From positions 17,529,798 through 17,593,797 of the forward strand of contig NW_004955417.1 of NCBI RefSeq assembly GCF_000276665.1: a stretch of 64,000 nucleotides of DNA. The letters are read 5' to 3'. This document shows positions 22,101-34,662 of this stretch, one piece after another. A program made the position numbers and the translations under genes. Positions within the stretch are counted from its first letter, which is position 1; the number at the start of each line of letters is the position of its first letter. The notes beneath the pieces were generated by a model that made no database searches, was not told where the DNA came from, and saw only the letters and a program-made list of their open reading frames with translations. The DNA is from Chinchilla lanigera (lineage: Eukaryota; Chordata; Mammalia; Rodentia; Chinchillidae).

Positions 22101-24473
22101 AAGTATTTTCACCTGTTTTGTAGGTTATGTAGTTTCAGGTCATGCATTTAAGTATTTCACACATTTTGAGTAGACTTGGTGCATGGTGTGAGAGCAGGAT
22201 CTAATTTAATTCATCTATTTGTGGGCATCCAGATGTCCCAACAAGAATGAAGAGACTATTCTTTCTTCATTTTGTGAAAGGAGTCACCACAAGACCCATA
22301 CTGAATCATAAAGTAACAATACATCTTAGCAATACATTTTATTCTCAAAAACTGTAGAAAATATTCTTACCACAAATAGCATAACTATGTGAGATAGTGC
22401 ATATTTTAGTTATCTATATTTAATCATCCATGAAGTATTTATAAACTCTAAATATGTTACACAAGATTAATATATACAATCTTATCTGTCAATTAAAAAT
22501 ATTTAAATTACAGTTTAATGGTAATGTTGTTAGAAAATAATGACCACTATACCAGGAAATTTTACATTGTGGAAAATCATATTGAAATCTAATAAATTCT
22601 ATAACAAAAAGTACTCTGCAAAGTGTGAATATTGTATACAATTAAAAAATTATACATTACTATAAAACTTTTTAAACTTTTGGCTACTGAATCTACTTAG
22701 ATGAATTTATTTTATGCAACTAATTTAGAAGAACAAAGGAAAATTTATGCATAATGATGGTCACTGTTAAGTTAATAATTACAGTGAGATATCTGTTTGA
22801 CATGTTGAGAAAGAAAAGTTCAAGTATTACTGAAATCTAATCCATGTAGTATTGTTTATTTTTTGAATCTAAATGAAAATAGATACTGTAATTGTACATA
22901 TGAGAGTTTTATGTATATATAATGGTTGTAGTAAGTCTATCTATCATCTATCTATCTATCATCTATCATCTGTTTGTAAAGAGAATATAAATAGTAACAC
23001 TAGTGGGCACCCTACATTTCTATTTTCTTAAATATTTTTACAACTTAATCATGTTAGCTTTAAAAGTATATTTTGAAAATAAGATGGAAGAGATGTATGC
23101 CAATCTTTTCTTACCTAGTGTTCTGTCCTTTGAGAAGCAGTCTCTACACTATTCCGAGTGATTTTAGTGAGATTATTAATCTCAAGTGTTGTTTTCAAGT
23201 GTTCAAAATGATCTGACATGGTCAATCAAACTACTGCATACCCTGGAAATAGTGAGTATTATCAGGAGCAATTTGAGTAAAGATAATCGATGTTAGTGTA
23301 AGGATTTTTTAAATTAGGGGGCTAGTTTCACCCTCTTTGCCATAGACTGTTGAGTTTACAGAATGACTCTTACCCCATTTACTACTAAGAAATATCAGAT
23401 ACATATATTTAGAAGCTATAAAAACATACGTAGTCATCCCCACCTCTTTTCAACTTATATTTTGTGATTCTTAAAAATAGAACTCTCAAATTGGATGAAA
23501 CTATTTCAGAAGTTTGTCTCTTTTGTTAATTGCACTTTTACTACTAGGTGCAGATAACAGTGACAAGAAACATGGGGTACAGAGAAACAGGTATCACCTC
23601 CCAGAGGGAATCTCAGTGCCCTCTCTACACTCTGAAATACAGCTCTGTGTGTCAAGTGAAGAGTGTGATCTCAATAGCACTTTGCTAACTCTATGATCAA
23701 AGGTTAAATGAAATACCTGTTTCACATGTAAATGAATTTCACATTTAAAACAAGTTATTCTGCTTTACATGATTCTCTGTCCCTCACCTAGTGCAAGAGA
23801 AAGGGTTATGAAATTTATAATGAAGTATCTTATAATTTATAATGAAGTGTTATAATTCTGAGTCACTGTATCCAAGCCAAAAGTTTTCAAAAATATAAGA
23901 GAATATTTAGATCAAGTTGAAGCATAAGGCACCTTCCATAGACAAGCTCTGAGATCAGTGACTTTTCTACTAGAGGGGCAGTAGAGATTCTAAAGTGAGT
24001 GTAAGTCAGACCAAGAAGAGTATCCCAGATCTTAGAGGGTAAAATATCTAAATGTAGAAAAGTTCTTTATTTTTTCTTAAAAGACTAAGGTATGTACAAT
24101 AAATTCCTGGGAATAATAGGACTAGGGAAAAAATAAAACAGGTTCTATTACAAAATATTTACATAATTTTAAAATGAGTTGGGTATACTAATCTGATTTG
24201 TTTTCTTTATAATTGGCATGCTATGGTAATAGAGTTTATAGGAATAATTATTTCTACAAAAAGGTTTGGCAAATTGGCTTTCACATGTTAAATGACTGCA
24301 ATAAAACAGTAGAAACTCATTTTTCATTTTTTGATGTCTATATGAATTTTCAGAAATGCAGTGTAAAATGTAAGTAGCATTTAGAAATTTATTTAAATAT
24401 CAAGCTTATTTGATAGAATGGACAACCTTAGCCTAAGGTGACGTGGAATACACATTAAGAAATGCTGAATTAG
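19101..24473. other. AT-rich non-coding stretch, no supported gene
   Basis: All ORFs are short, AT-rich and without recognisable domains. A TCTA microsatellite lies at 22935-22971. A roughly 20-bp tandem repeat lies at about 20498-20540 (GAAAACATTTATGATGATAAAT then GATGAAAACATTTACGAGATAA). Another short tandem repeat lies at about 23810-23855 (TTATAATGAAGT units). Nothing else is recognised. Confidence 0.5.
22935..22971. repeat. TCTA/ATCT tetranucleotide microsatellite
   Basis: Imperfect CTAT and ATCATCT units over about 37 bp. Confidence 0.85.
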
Positions 24474-24513
24474 GGCCGGGGATACAGCTCAGTGGTACAA
24501 GTGCCTGCCTGGG
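24474..24513 (+). mobile_element. Tailless 5' stub of an ID-like SINE
   Basis: These 40 bases match the tRNA-like 5' half of the ID-like SINE: GGCCGGGGATACAGCTCAG, then TGGTACAAGTGCCTGCCTGG. The sequence stops in the anticodon-stem region. It has the A box (AGCTCAGTGG) but no B box and no A tail. A 17-bp direct repeat flanks it: AAGAAATGCTGAATTAG at 24457-24473 and AAGAAATGCTGAGTTAG at 24514-24530, one mismatch. This matches the described class of tailless retropseudogenes. Confidence 0.8.
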
Positions 24514-24530
24514 AAGAAATGCTGAGTTAG

Positions 24531-26499
24531 AGAAAAATGGTGTGGACCGTGAAGTAGACGAAGCCTGTGAATGTAAGCAAGTTGTGACTTGCCTAGGTCT
24601 AGTTCTAGATTTGTATATTTCCTAATAGAAAACATTACATAATAAAATGAACTCATGTGTCACTGAAGACAAAATGTCTCATTGGTAATAAGCAATGATG
24701 TCAAAAGAATAAATTTGTGTCCCCTTATTGTCAGTCAATCAGAAAGTAGTTTTCAAATACTGCACATCAGGTGGGACTCCAAGAAAAATAAAATTAATAA
24801 CCCATGATTGCTGAACTTCAGGAGCTCTCAGTCTCTTGGCTGGTTGGTTGGCTGGTTGGCTGGGTGGTTTGTTGGAGAGCGAGAGATAGTGAAAGAGGTA
24901 ATATATTGTACACTGAATATTCTATTAAAGAGGAAGTACATAATTCAAAGTCAGCCCTATTTATGAAAAGTCCCTAAGATAAGCTTTGCCTACAGAAATC
25001 ATTTTCAATAGCATACATTCGAAGGCATTTTAAATGAACTATAGAAAAAAGTAACAATCTTGAGTTCCATGTACTGTCCTAAATAAAATGGTTATTGTAT
25101 GAAAACTAGTCTTTCTTTGTACACTTTTCCAATAACCTATTTTACACTGGAAATAAAACCCTGTAAATCAAAGTCAAGCTCCTAACATACCTTGGAAAAG
25201 ACAGAATTACAAATGATATACAAAGGCTACCAGCTGTTGCCCCAGATTATCCTTCCTGAAAAATGTGATAATGCAGACCCTTTTCTTTTCTGACAGGCAT
25301 TTAATAAAATAAAGTTCCCCCAAGTGAGAGGCGACTGCCAACAAAGCATGAAAAAAGTGTTAGGTATTCCGGGGCCTGTTTTGCTGTGTCAGGATCCATA
25401 TGGAAATATTCTAAAAATGACTTCCATAAATCCCTTTCCTTTGTTCACATTTTTGTAAATGTTCTTGTTCTGTATGATCCTTTTCTCTTTTTTTTGGCAG
25501 GAGTTGACTCAAAAAATTATTTCATAGGGCTGCAATTTGTTCTTCCAGGATTATCCGAAGGTGTCATCTCTGTACTCTTGTCATAATGTCCCAGAATCTG
25601 TCACCTAAAATAGATTAACAGCAGTTGGCTTCCATGGTTATAAAGCTCACTTTGCATTCTGTCTCAAGAGAAATTGAAGTTAAAAAGCATGAAATTTAGT
25701 AATTCATGGGAATTAAAATGAATAAGTGATTGTATAGTAGAGAAGCTGTAGCAACTGTGGTCCTTAACCACAAACAACTGAGTTAATAATACCAGGTAAA
25801 ATGAACTAATAGCATTGCTTTTAAGCAATGCAAGAAAGAAAATATTTGACTTACCCTTGTAATTCCTATTACTGAAGTAAAATCTGAGTAATGAAAACCC
25901 ATATTTTGGAATTCAAATGTTTAAAATGCTTAAAGTATTAATTGATTTTTTTCTACCATTCAGAAATGTCTTTCTTTAAGCGAAACTAAAAGTAAACTTA
26001 AGTATAATGGAAATCCATTGACTTATGTGAGGAAAAGAGATCGCAGATATGGCTGGGCTCAAGTACTCAAATTTTATAATAAGAGATGTAAATTACTATG
26101 GGATTTAAAAAGTGATTAGTCTTTGTCACAGATAATTAAGATAATTTGTTAATTTTTCATTGACTTTCTGATTTTGATACACTTATTTTTAGTAGCTTAA
26201 CTATGTGCATAGCTTTCCTTGAATTGTAGTGATGGACTTACCTCAACCCAGTGACTCCTTGATCAGCAGTTTAATACTACTTGTTGTTAGTATCCAGGGT
26301 CATTATTGTCTCAGGAGCTTGGTTTTAACATTGATTTAGTTGGAGGAGGTTTTTAAAAATATAATCTTTCCATATAACTAACTCATTCTTAAATTGAGAG
26401 ATAAGATATATGCATTTATTATGTACAATATAATGGGTTGAAGGATATATGTTATGAAACAGCTAACTTCAGCTAATTAATATTTATTTTACCTCATCA
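24531..26499. other. AT-rich non-coding stretch, no supported gene
   Basis: A GGTT/GGCT-rich simple tract lies at about 24838-24878. A pyrimidine tract ending in GGCAG at about 25480-25500 resembles a splice acceptor, but the sequence beyond it gives only a short ORF with no recognisable domain. The stretch at about 25180-25600 is less AT-rich than its surroundings. No repeat family is recognised. Confidence 0.45.
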
Positions 26500-26690
26500 A
26501 CTCATACACTCATTAACAAATGAGCAGAAAAGAAAATGTGGAATATATACACAATTGAATAGCATCCAGTGATGAACACAAGGAAACTGTGTAATTTTCA
26601 ACAACCTGGGTAAACTTTGAAGATACGGATTTAAGTGAAATAATTTGAGCATAGAAATGACATAATATTTATCTTTATTTTCCTCATGAT
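26500..26690 (+). mobile_element. Old L1 ORF2 C-terminal fragment
   Basis: The plus strand aligns by eye with the L1 segment near the ORF2 stop: AACAAATGAGCAGAAAAGAAAATGTGGAATATATACACAATTGAATAGC, read in short landmarks as GAAAATGTGGAATATATACA, then TAAGTGAAATAATTTGAGC. It is highly diverged and only about 170-190 bp long. Confidence 0.6.
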
Positions 26691-27984
26691 ATTTCATCTA
26701 CAAACACTGTTTAAATTCATGGTATTTTGGTAAATATACATTTTACATTTACGTGATTCTCAGGAATGTAAGCTACATAGCTATTTGTGTTAGTGATCAA
26801 ATTTCTCTTATTTTTTTCCTAGTGTATTATCAAAACTATTTCAAAGAAAAAATGAATAATCTAAGTGAATTCATATTTGTTTTGCTCTCTGCTCTTTAAA
26901 CGTCTAGTAATTGAAGGATATTTGTCCCGTCTTTTTATTTTAAAAAATCTATGGACACACTCTATTCCCTTTCTCCTTTGCTTCGTTCTGGAAATTGCCT
27001 CAAGGCTTTAAGAAAATTGTAAATTATAACGTATATCCTAGAAGTCTTTAGACAGATGTATCTTTTTCTTCATTAGTTTTGGCTTTGAAGTTAGCTAGAT
27101 GATATGAGAAAATATCAATCTTATTTAGTGTTCAAACCTTGCTGATAGTACACATAACCCAAGATCTTTGTAAGTTCCAGTGTATGGACTATACTCATAA
27201 ATTAATGGAAGTGTTGCTGGGGCTTGATTTGGATATATATGCCAGGAATAAGTATGAGAGATATTTCCGATTGCTTCCACCCTTTACACAGCTTTAGACA
27301 TTTCATAAGGGTTAGAGACTGTGGGCTACTGCCACTTGAAATGATGCCTGGATAAGAGTTGACACACTTATAATCTAAGTCTAGACACAAAGTAAGGAAC
27401 TCAAGGATACACATGTGCTTTCTTAGTACAAGGTCTTTCTTTGGGAAGGCTTTCAATATGTGTTTTGAAAAAGCTAGTCAATAAAAGGTGTATTTAAATC
27501 TGAGCAGCTCTCTAGAAAAGCTGTTGAGCAAATGACAACCATATTGCTTCAGTAGAGAAGTATAAGACCTTAAGGTCACTGGTATGATGTTTGTCTCATA
27601 AGATTAGCTATTGATAAATAATGATGAGAAAATGTACTAGATTAATTGCTGGGAGAAAATGTGCTAGAGCAATTACTCTAAAAATAGCATGATTCCCAAG
27701 ATACTGTATTACCTAGGAGTGTAATTACAATGCATTTACAGTATTGAGGTTACTAATGAAAATCTCTGAAATATCTATCAAAACTTCTCAATGACTATTA
27801 AAATATATCTTCTTCAAGTACTTCAAGTACTTGGAATAGTCCTGTCACACTGCTTTGTAAATTACCTCTTCACACAACTTCTCAGACAGTACTACAAAGT
27901 AAGGCATGAATTGTACATGTTACAGTCCCAGTATTTAACACAAAGCTGAATACAGGCAGACACCCTAGAACTGTAATTGGTCCT
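26691..27984. other. Non-coding, nothing recognised
   Basis: AT-rich DNA. A short tandem pair of about 27 bp (GAGAAAATGTACTAG then GAGAAAATGTGCTAG) lies at about 27625-27680. The ORF at 27202-27456 minus has no domain I recognise. Confidence 0.5.
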
Positions 27985-28500
27985 CGTCTTAGCTACTTTT
28001 CTCATTGCTTAGGCAAAGTATCTGACACCCAAGGTTAAAGGAGAAAACATTTATTTGGCTCACAGTTTGTAGAGGTTTCAGTCCATAGTTTGTAGAGGAT
28101 GGCTTCAAGGTATGGTGGATGCTAGAGTGGTATCAGAGAAGAGAAACAGGCAGAAGGTATCAAGGAAGCAAGCAGGCAAGTAGCGAAGCAGTGAGTCAAG
28201 TACCAAGAAAGTAACAGCAGCCCTACTTTCTGTCCCCTATATTCTATCCAGGGTACATATCATAAGGGCAGGAATCAGTCACCCAGGATGGACTTTCCCA
28301 TCATCCATGCCCAAAACTCTGGGCAAATAAACCTTTTCTCCTTTAATCTTGGGTGTCAGAACACCAATGAGTGGACTAATTTAGTAATCACGCACCCTGA
28401 TCCCAGCATCACACACTCCAGATCCAGCCACTTCTGTAAAGCACCTCCTATGACTTCATGGGGCTTTGGGGGGACATCCAGACACAAGGCCTAACAGTCC
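27985..28500 (-). mobile_element. MaLR-like LTR, antisense, with an inverted internal piece
   Basis: The left part carries the family landmarks in antisense: CTTTTCTCATTGCTTAGGC, TCTGACACCCAAGGTTAAAGG, TTTATTTGGCTCACAG. The right part, from ACCAATGAGTGGACTAAT to CATGGGGCTTTGGGGGGACATC, also fits the antisense LTR. Between them, bases of about 28318-28362 read CAAATAAACCTTTTCTCCTTTAA and CTTGGGTGTCAG in the opposite orientation. They match the reverse complement of about 28022-28066. Confidence 0.68.
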
Positions 28501-29929
28501 TGCATCACAGGCTGAATTTTGTTCTTCTTCTTCCTACTTCCTTGCACTCATTCCTTAATAAAATATCTATATGCTAAGCTCTGGAACAGAAAACACGTAC
28601 AAGTAAACTCTGCTAGTGTGAGAGTGCGTGCAGAGATGAAATTCACTTGCTTCTCAGATTGCAATACAGATTGCAGTATCAATGGAGTTAGAGCTACTAA
28701 TCTTTGTGCAAATTAACAAATGGAGATAGCGTCCTGGTGGAATGGGATGTATTATCTAGTAAGACACTTTAGGTGCTTGAGAAATAATTTGGAAACAGTA
28801 ACTGAATGGAAAATGCAATTAAATATCCATTGTTACTATCTATTAATGTCTTGGAAAAAATACCTAACAAAGGCAGACCTACTTAGTATTTGCTTAGAGA
28901 TGCTTCTAATTCAGGTACAAGAGAGCCATTCAATATTAAGTTACAATGCTGCCTAAAGGCTTTAGGTCCCTTATAAAAATGGTAAGACCCTTGTTACATG
29001 ATAGGGAAAAGTAGGAAGACATTTTTTAGGCAGTAATTAAATTTAGTGACTCCTTTGAGCATAAGTGGGCATGTTAAATGACCTCGGTCTGAAAAGAGTC
29101 TAGTGATCAGAGGCTCAGGACCCTCAGAGATGAGATTCTGGGTCTTCCCATGTATGTACAAGTTACCACAACAGCAGAGGTACTTGCTGAGGGAGAAGAA
29201 TGGATACTGAATGAGGGAGATGGTGAGACCACTTGCAACTGTAGGGTTGTTACATTTCTTTTCCAACAATTCTCTTCGGGGGAAAAAAAAGAGATTTACC
29301 AGAATCTTTTAGGAGCTCTTCTTAGAATGAAGTTGAAGAAGAGGATTAAAAAACTAAAGGATAAATAGAACATTTCAAGGGAAGATTTCAGCCAGTTTTA
29401 TGCAGTTTTCAGCTGTGATTACCTTTAGAAACTATGTAGGTTGCATTCTGTTTTGGGGTGTTCCACACCCAACAATTATAGGTGGGTTATAAGACTCATT
29501 ATATTATAAGACTCATTCCAGGGAAAGGTTGAACATGTGTACTTATTAGTGAAAAGAAATCAGTAGATGGAGAGACATTTCTTCAGATAGCAGGAAAAGG
29601 CAGGGGGCTGTGAAATTTAGATCCTAGATAATGACTGTTTAAAAAGCTCATTGTGTCTTACTAGTACTGTGTAGAAGGACCAAGAATAACACTTTCTTAA
29701 AAGGCATCATCGTTACCTTTGCTGAATTTCTAAAATCACATGTGCAATACATAACAGTGACTATATTTGAATTACTTAATGCTATCTTTTCTTGAATTCT
29801 CTACACATTATAGCAATTTGTTATTGTCATCACGATGTCAACATGATGATATTACCCACAAATTTGGGTATATGCGATATAATAATTGACCAGAACTGAG
29901 CTTATGTTTTTCTTTTAACATTTTTTTTT
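28501..29929. other. Non-coding, nothing recognised
   Basis: AT-rich sequence with overlapping short ORFs on both strands and no recognised domain. TTATAAGACTCATT is tandemly repeated at about 29486-29520. Confidence 0.5.
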
Positions 29930-29948
29930 CCTGTGCATTTTGACTGAA

Positions 29949-30332
29949 TTAGAGCAGAGTTGCTAGCACAAACCTTTCCCTAGCTCTGGGCTTCATACCG
30001 AATATCGCGTCTTTCCCTAGTAATATGACAGAACTTCTTATATCTGGATCACGGGGGAATGGGGCTGATTTGGATATGTGGGAATCCTGAATTCCTGGCT
30101 CTTCTGTGAGCCATGTGGCCACTTGTTCTCCTCCTTCTTGATTGGCCCCGTCTCTGCCTTGGGAATCTATCCCACCACTATCGGATGCCAGTTCTTCCTG
30201 GGATCCAGCTGGCTGTAACGCCACTGCTGGCTCTGGCTGTTCCGTGTTCTCACGCCAGACTAAGTCTTCCACTTGCAGTATGGCTCTTGCCATCTTGATT
30301 TCTGGTTTCAGGCCAAATACAAATTTATGCAT
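29949..30332 (-). pseudogene. Unidentified 127-codon ORF, possible retropseudogene
   Basis: The minus strand has an ATG-to-stop ORF of 127 codons in a block that is GC-richer and richer in CpG than its surroundings. The translation is hydrophilic and has a Glu/Gln/Gly-rich middle with the segment EQPEPAVALQPAGSQEE. It begins MHKFVFGLKPEIKMARA and ends MKPRARERFVLATLL. It has no signal peptide, no membrane segment and no domain I recognise. Downstream of the stop, the minus strand runs through about 20 bases into a run of nine A residues (read as T at about 29921-29929), which would fit a retroposed mRNA. I see no convincing target duplication and no introns. It could be a retrocopy of a host mRNA, a remnant of retroelement gag-like sequence, or a chance ORF. 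I assign no function. Confidence 0.35.
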
Positions 30333-33300
30333 ATAAACTAGAAATTTTAGTGTGGATAAACAGAGTTGGGGTGGATATCTGGTGGATATCTGGGAAGTTC
30401 ATCATATTTTGTAATACAATGCTCACAAGATGGGGAATATTATATTTTCCAAGAGAAAGACTATGCTGACATCCTTTCCACTTCACTATACTTTCATTTC
30501 CCACTGAGTAAAAAAAGACGTGTGTGGGTGAAGTCCTGGGCAGTTTTTGAGTTACTGCTGCCATCTAACACCCCCACCTTCTAACATATTTTGCTGAAAT
30601 TTAAATTTATCACAAAGTGCCAGTCACAAGCCATTTATGGAAAGAAGGTGCAGAATACTGAGGTTTTTCTGATCCCTAAGGCATTCCAAAATTAAGTAAA
30701 GATGTTCATAAGCAGTACACAAAGAATTTCTATATCATTATTACTCATAAAATATTGTCTCTAACAGAAGACAAAGTATTTGAAATGAAAAGCAAAGTAG
30801 TAACCACAAAAACTGCCAAAGCTACCTTCTAAAAATTCTGCTATCTGGAAACTATTTGATACAAATAAATCAAGTTTAGAGGTAAGAAGGGTAATATTTT
30901 TAACAGAATATAATGACCATATTAACTCAGTTGTTAATTTTGTCTATTGTAATACTTAAAGACATAAATACATTTCTCACCTTTATCACAAATCTAAGAA
31001 AGAAAATGCATGTTAATTGAGCTGAATGATTTTATTTAAAGATTTTGTAAAGATTATAAAAGTAGTAGTTTCAGAACTTAAGGTGACTAAAATAGGTCAA
31101 ATAACAGCTTATACCAATTTGGGAGTGGAGAGTGTTTCTCGCCTTCTTTAAAGCCAGGTTAGAAAAATAGGCTGGAATATTCGCCATCTGTTTCTAAATC
31201 ACACAGATGGTTGCAAATTTAAGTCTGTTGTAAAAGTGTACTGCTTACTGTGCTGTCCACAGTGTTCTCTGATGTGTCAAATAAATCAATTGACAGTTCA
31301 TACTTCCAGCAACATTGACTACCTAGAAGCAGTATTGGAACCAACTAACCATGCAATAACTCCAAATTTTCCTGAGTTTATTCTCTTATGGCCCATTATC
31401 AGTTAATTTTTTCCCCTAGATCCAGAAGCTTCTGCCAATCAAATTTTCATGAGGCCCATGAACTGAATTAAATATGTGCAATGTTAAAATGGTAATGTTG
31501 TATACATGATTGAAAATCGTAGCATGACATTTAAATATATATGAATAGCCAGTTGTTTACTATGCAAAACAATACTTTCTTATTATGAACATAAGATTGA
31601 AAATATGAGTTGCTCTATGTCAATTTAGTAATGCACAGCTACTAAGGTGGAGTGTATTGGATTTGTTTTGTTTGGTGATGGGAACTGGAGGAGAAGCTAT
31701 CTGAAACCCAGGTTAAAACACTATGTAGCAGTAGTTGTGAAATAAAAGACAGACCACAATGAAGTCATACTGCAAAAAAAAAAAAAATCAGAAGATACAC
31801 ACACACACAGACACACATGCCTGTCATAAAAATTGTTCCTTTAGCTTTATGAGGTCTTGGCATTCTTTCTTTTCTTCTTTCCCTACCCCTACTTGATTCC
31901 AGGCAATGGCCAAAAACCCCTTACCATGTGAAGAGTATTCACCAGTGTTCCCTTTTGAGCATTTAGCTCCACACCTACTCATTTTAGGAGACTTCAGGTC
32001 CATAACATAAAGCCACGTGTGGTTTAAATGTGACTCATTTTCCTTACATTTAGAGACCACTGGGCTTGTTAGATTCTTTGGTCTAATTTATACTAATCTA
32101 AGAAGTGACATTCCACTGTTTTTCCAATCCACCTTTTTGAATACCCTTCATTGATTATTTCACCAATGAGAATTCTGTTTTAATATATTTGTATAAATAC
32201 TCATCATTTTCAATCATGAAAATTTTTGTTAATATTTATATCGAGTACAGTAGAGCCTCTGGTAGTAATATCTCATTGGAGAACTGTCTTCTTTCTAATG
32301 TACCATTACTACTGAAGTGTAAATTTCGAGTAGAGTATGTAAGTATACTCTGCTGTACCAGGCGTATAGAGTGCATATATTTATATACTCTGTCTTTGCT
32401 GACCTTCATTCATAACTAGATACAGTAGTTTCTAGCAAGGTTCTGAGGCTGGTAATGCCTCTTATTTTTACCTGCAAGTAACCCCTTCGTATCATCTTTA
32501 TTTTCCTGATTTTTTTTCTCTTTTTGCTAATGTGGCAAAATGCTGAAGAGGTGAAATTTTCAACTGACACAGATCTTAACCCCCATCTGAGTCCACACAT
32601 TTGTCTCCTATCCAACAGAAAATAAACGGCTAGACTTCAGCCCTAGTCTTGGAATCTTGTGACTTGACCTGTCCCAGCAAGAGCCCATTCTCTGTTTCTG
32701 CATCTCTTCTGAGAATTGGATGGGAACAATTTCCAATACAAGACTGGAATTTAGTTGATCTTCCTCAGTGTTTGCCATGAAATCATTATCTTGTTCATTT
32801 TCAGGATACCCATCTTGAACCATTTTTACCCTATGACATTACTAATAAGAGATTAAGCTAATTGCCTTCCTTGATCTTTCCTTTTGGTGAACATTTTCTG
32901 AGTTCTTAGGGGCCATGAACAAATTCCTGCATCCATGACAGCTGTTGTAAAGAAATATATTAGCATTTTATAATTTATTTTTTAATAATACAGCATACAA
33001 TTTACATGTCAAACACTGTTCTATGATTCTTATCATTATTAACTCAAGGATTTGCATAATCATACATTTATAGATGTATTATTATTTCTATTTTAAATAA
33101 GCAGAGTGCGCACAGATAAACTAAGAATCTCACTCAAGTTCATATAGAAATGGGTAGAACAGAATTTCAAATCCACATGATCTGGTTCTGGAGAATGTGC
33201 TCTTAAATATTGATTATTGTTTGGTCCACATGGGCAGCACAATGTTAGCTATTAGTTTTCTCTTCTTCACTCAAGCTCTGTAGAACTACTATGACTTTGT

Positions 33301-34278
33301 GTTTAGCCAGTCTCAGCTCTCGTTGCATAGCTGATTATTAAGCAAACATCACTCCCCATTGCAGACCTCTGTGGCATGGAAATTGCTTATATTACTTCTA
33401 ACATTATTTGCTGCATAATTCCATCACTGGATTATAGAGATCGCTAATTTGGTCTTCAGGAATGCGCTGATATTTTACATTACTATCTGAGAATATATCC
33501 ATCTCTTCCAATCCATGTAATTTCAGCAAAAATTATGTCAAACCTTAAGATTTCATCCATAAGTGTAGAGTGTAAAAAATTATGTCCCATAAGTGATTTT
33601 TTAAAAAATCTACTTGATTAGTGAAATTTTACTATTTTGTTTCTTTTTTATGAACAAATTATTTGTATCTTTGATAGCTTTTCAACATTGCATTCTTTCA
33701 AGGTTTGAAAAATTGGTATAAAATTTTGTTCTTATTTCAAAGAACTCATTTCATGTTAAAAACATAAAATGATTTTGATTTTTGCAAATATTTTCCTTAT
33801 TTTTGAAAACTGTAAAGTTACTTGAGGTATCAACTTGATTTATTAATATATACAAACTAAGAACCTTGGGGTCATATATGTGCTAAAACAGGATTTTTTG
33901 CAACTTTACAGTAGTGCCAAGTGCATCCATATATTTGTAACCTACTACTGAGGCCTCAGGAAATATCTTATAATTAATATAAAGGGTTTTGCAGAAAAGA
34001 TAGCTAAACATTTAATATGTAGATGATTTCTCTATCATAATGAATTATCAAATATTTTTATAATTTTGATATATTGTGTATAGGTATCTGCCTATGGGTT
34101 TCCTACTCCATTAAAATAATATTTTAAGAAAATTCAAATTGATTCTTTTCATCCAAGAGTTTTTTACTCAATTATTTAAAAAATTATAGTTCAAGGAAAA
34201 GTTTGTCATCTTTTTGTGCAGATATTATATATTGCAAATCCAGTTACTAAACAGATATGTGATATAGTTTTTCTAGTA
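30333..34278. other. AT-rich non-coding stretch, no supported gene
   Basis: Only short ORFs without recognised domains. An A run at about 31776-31788 and a short AC tract at about 31796-31816 are the only simple repeats noted. No repeat family is recognised, though old unrecognisable repeats are likely. Confidence 0.5.
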
Positions 34279-34662
34279 TGGTATCTCAGTTACTTTCCTC
34301 TCATTTCTGAGACAAAATACCTGACACCCAAAGTTAAAGAAAGGTTTATTTAGCTCACAGTCTTTGCAGGTTTCATTCCATACTCAGCTGGCTCCAAGGC
34401 AGAGTGGCACATGGCAGAGGGCAACAGTTCATGGTGGTGGAAAAGAGCAAAAGCAACGAGAGCAAAAGGGAGGAGCAGGCAGGAAGAGCAAGCCTTTTTC
34501 CCTCCCTTACATTGTATGCAAACTACCTACTCCAAGGGCAGGTGTAGCTCTCACACCCATAATCCCACCGTTGGACCATGGATCAATCATAAACCCTAAA
34601 ATCCCACCCCATGAGTGGATGAGGCCTTGGGCAGGGGGTGGAAGATCCAGGCACAAACGATA
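34279..34662 (-). mobile_element. MaLR-like LTR, antisense
   Basis: The plus strand runs from TGGTATCTCAGTTACTTTCC through CTGACACCCAAAGTTAAAG, GGTTTATTTAGCTCACAG, CAGCTGGCTCCAAGGCAGAG and CAACAGTTCATGGTGG to CCACCCCATGAGTGGATGAG and GATCCAGGCACAAACG. The minus-strand AATAAACCTTTC is the LTR polyadenylation region. This is the most complete copy of the family in the window. ORFs across it are incidental. Confidence 0.75.

Noticed and set aside
25470..25590. Candidate 3' splice site and exon (T-rich tract followed by GGCAG)
   Set aside because: The ORF after it is only about 28 codons long with no donor site or domain I can identify. Pyrimidine tracts followed by CAG are common in this composition.
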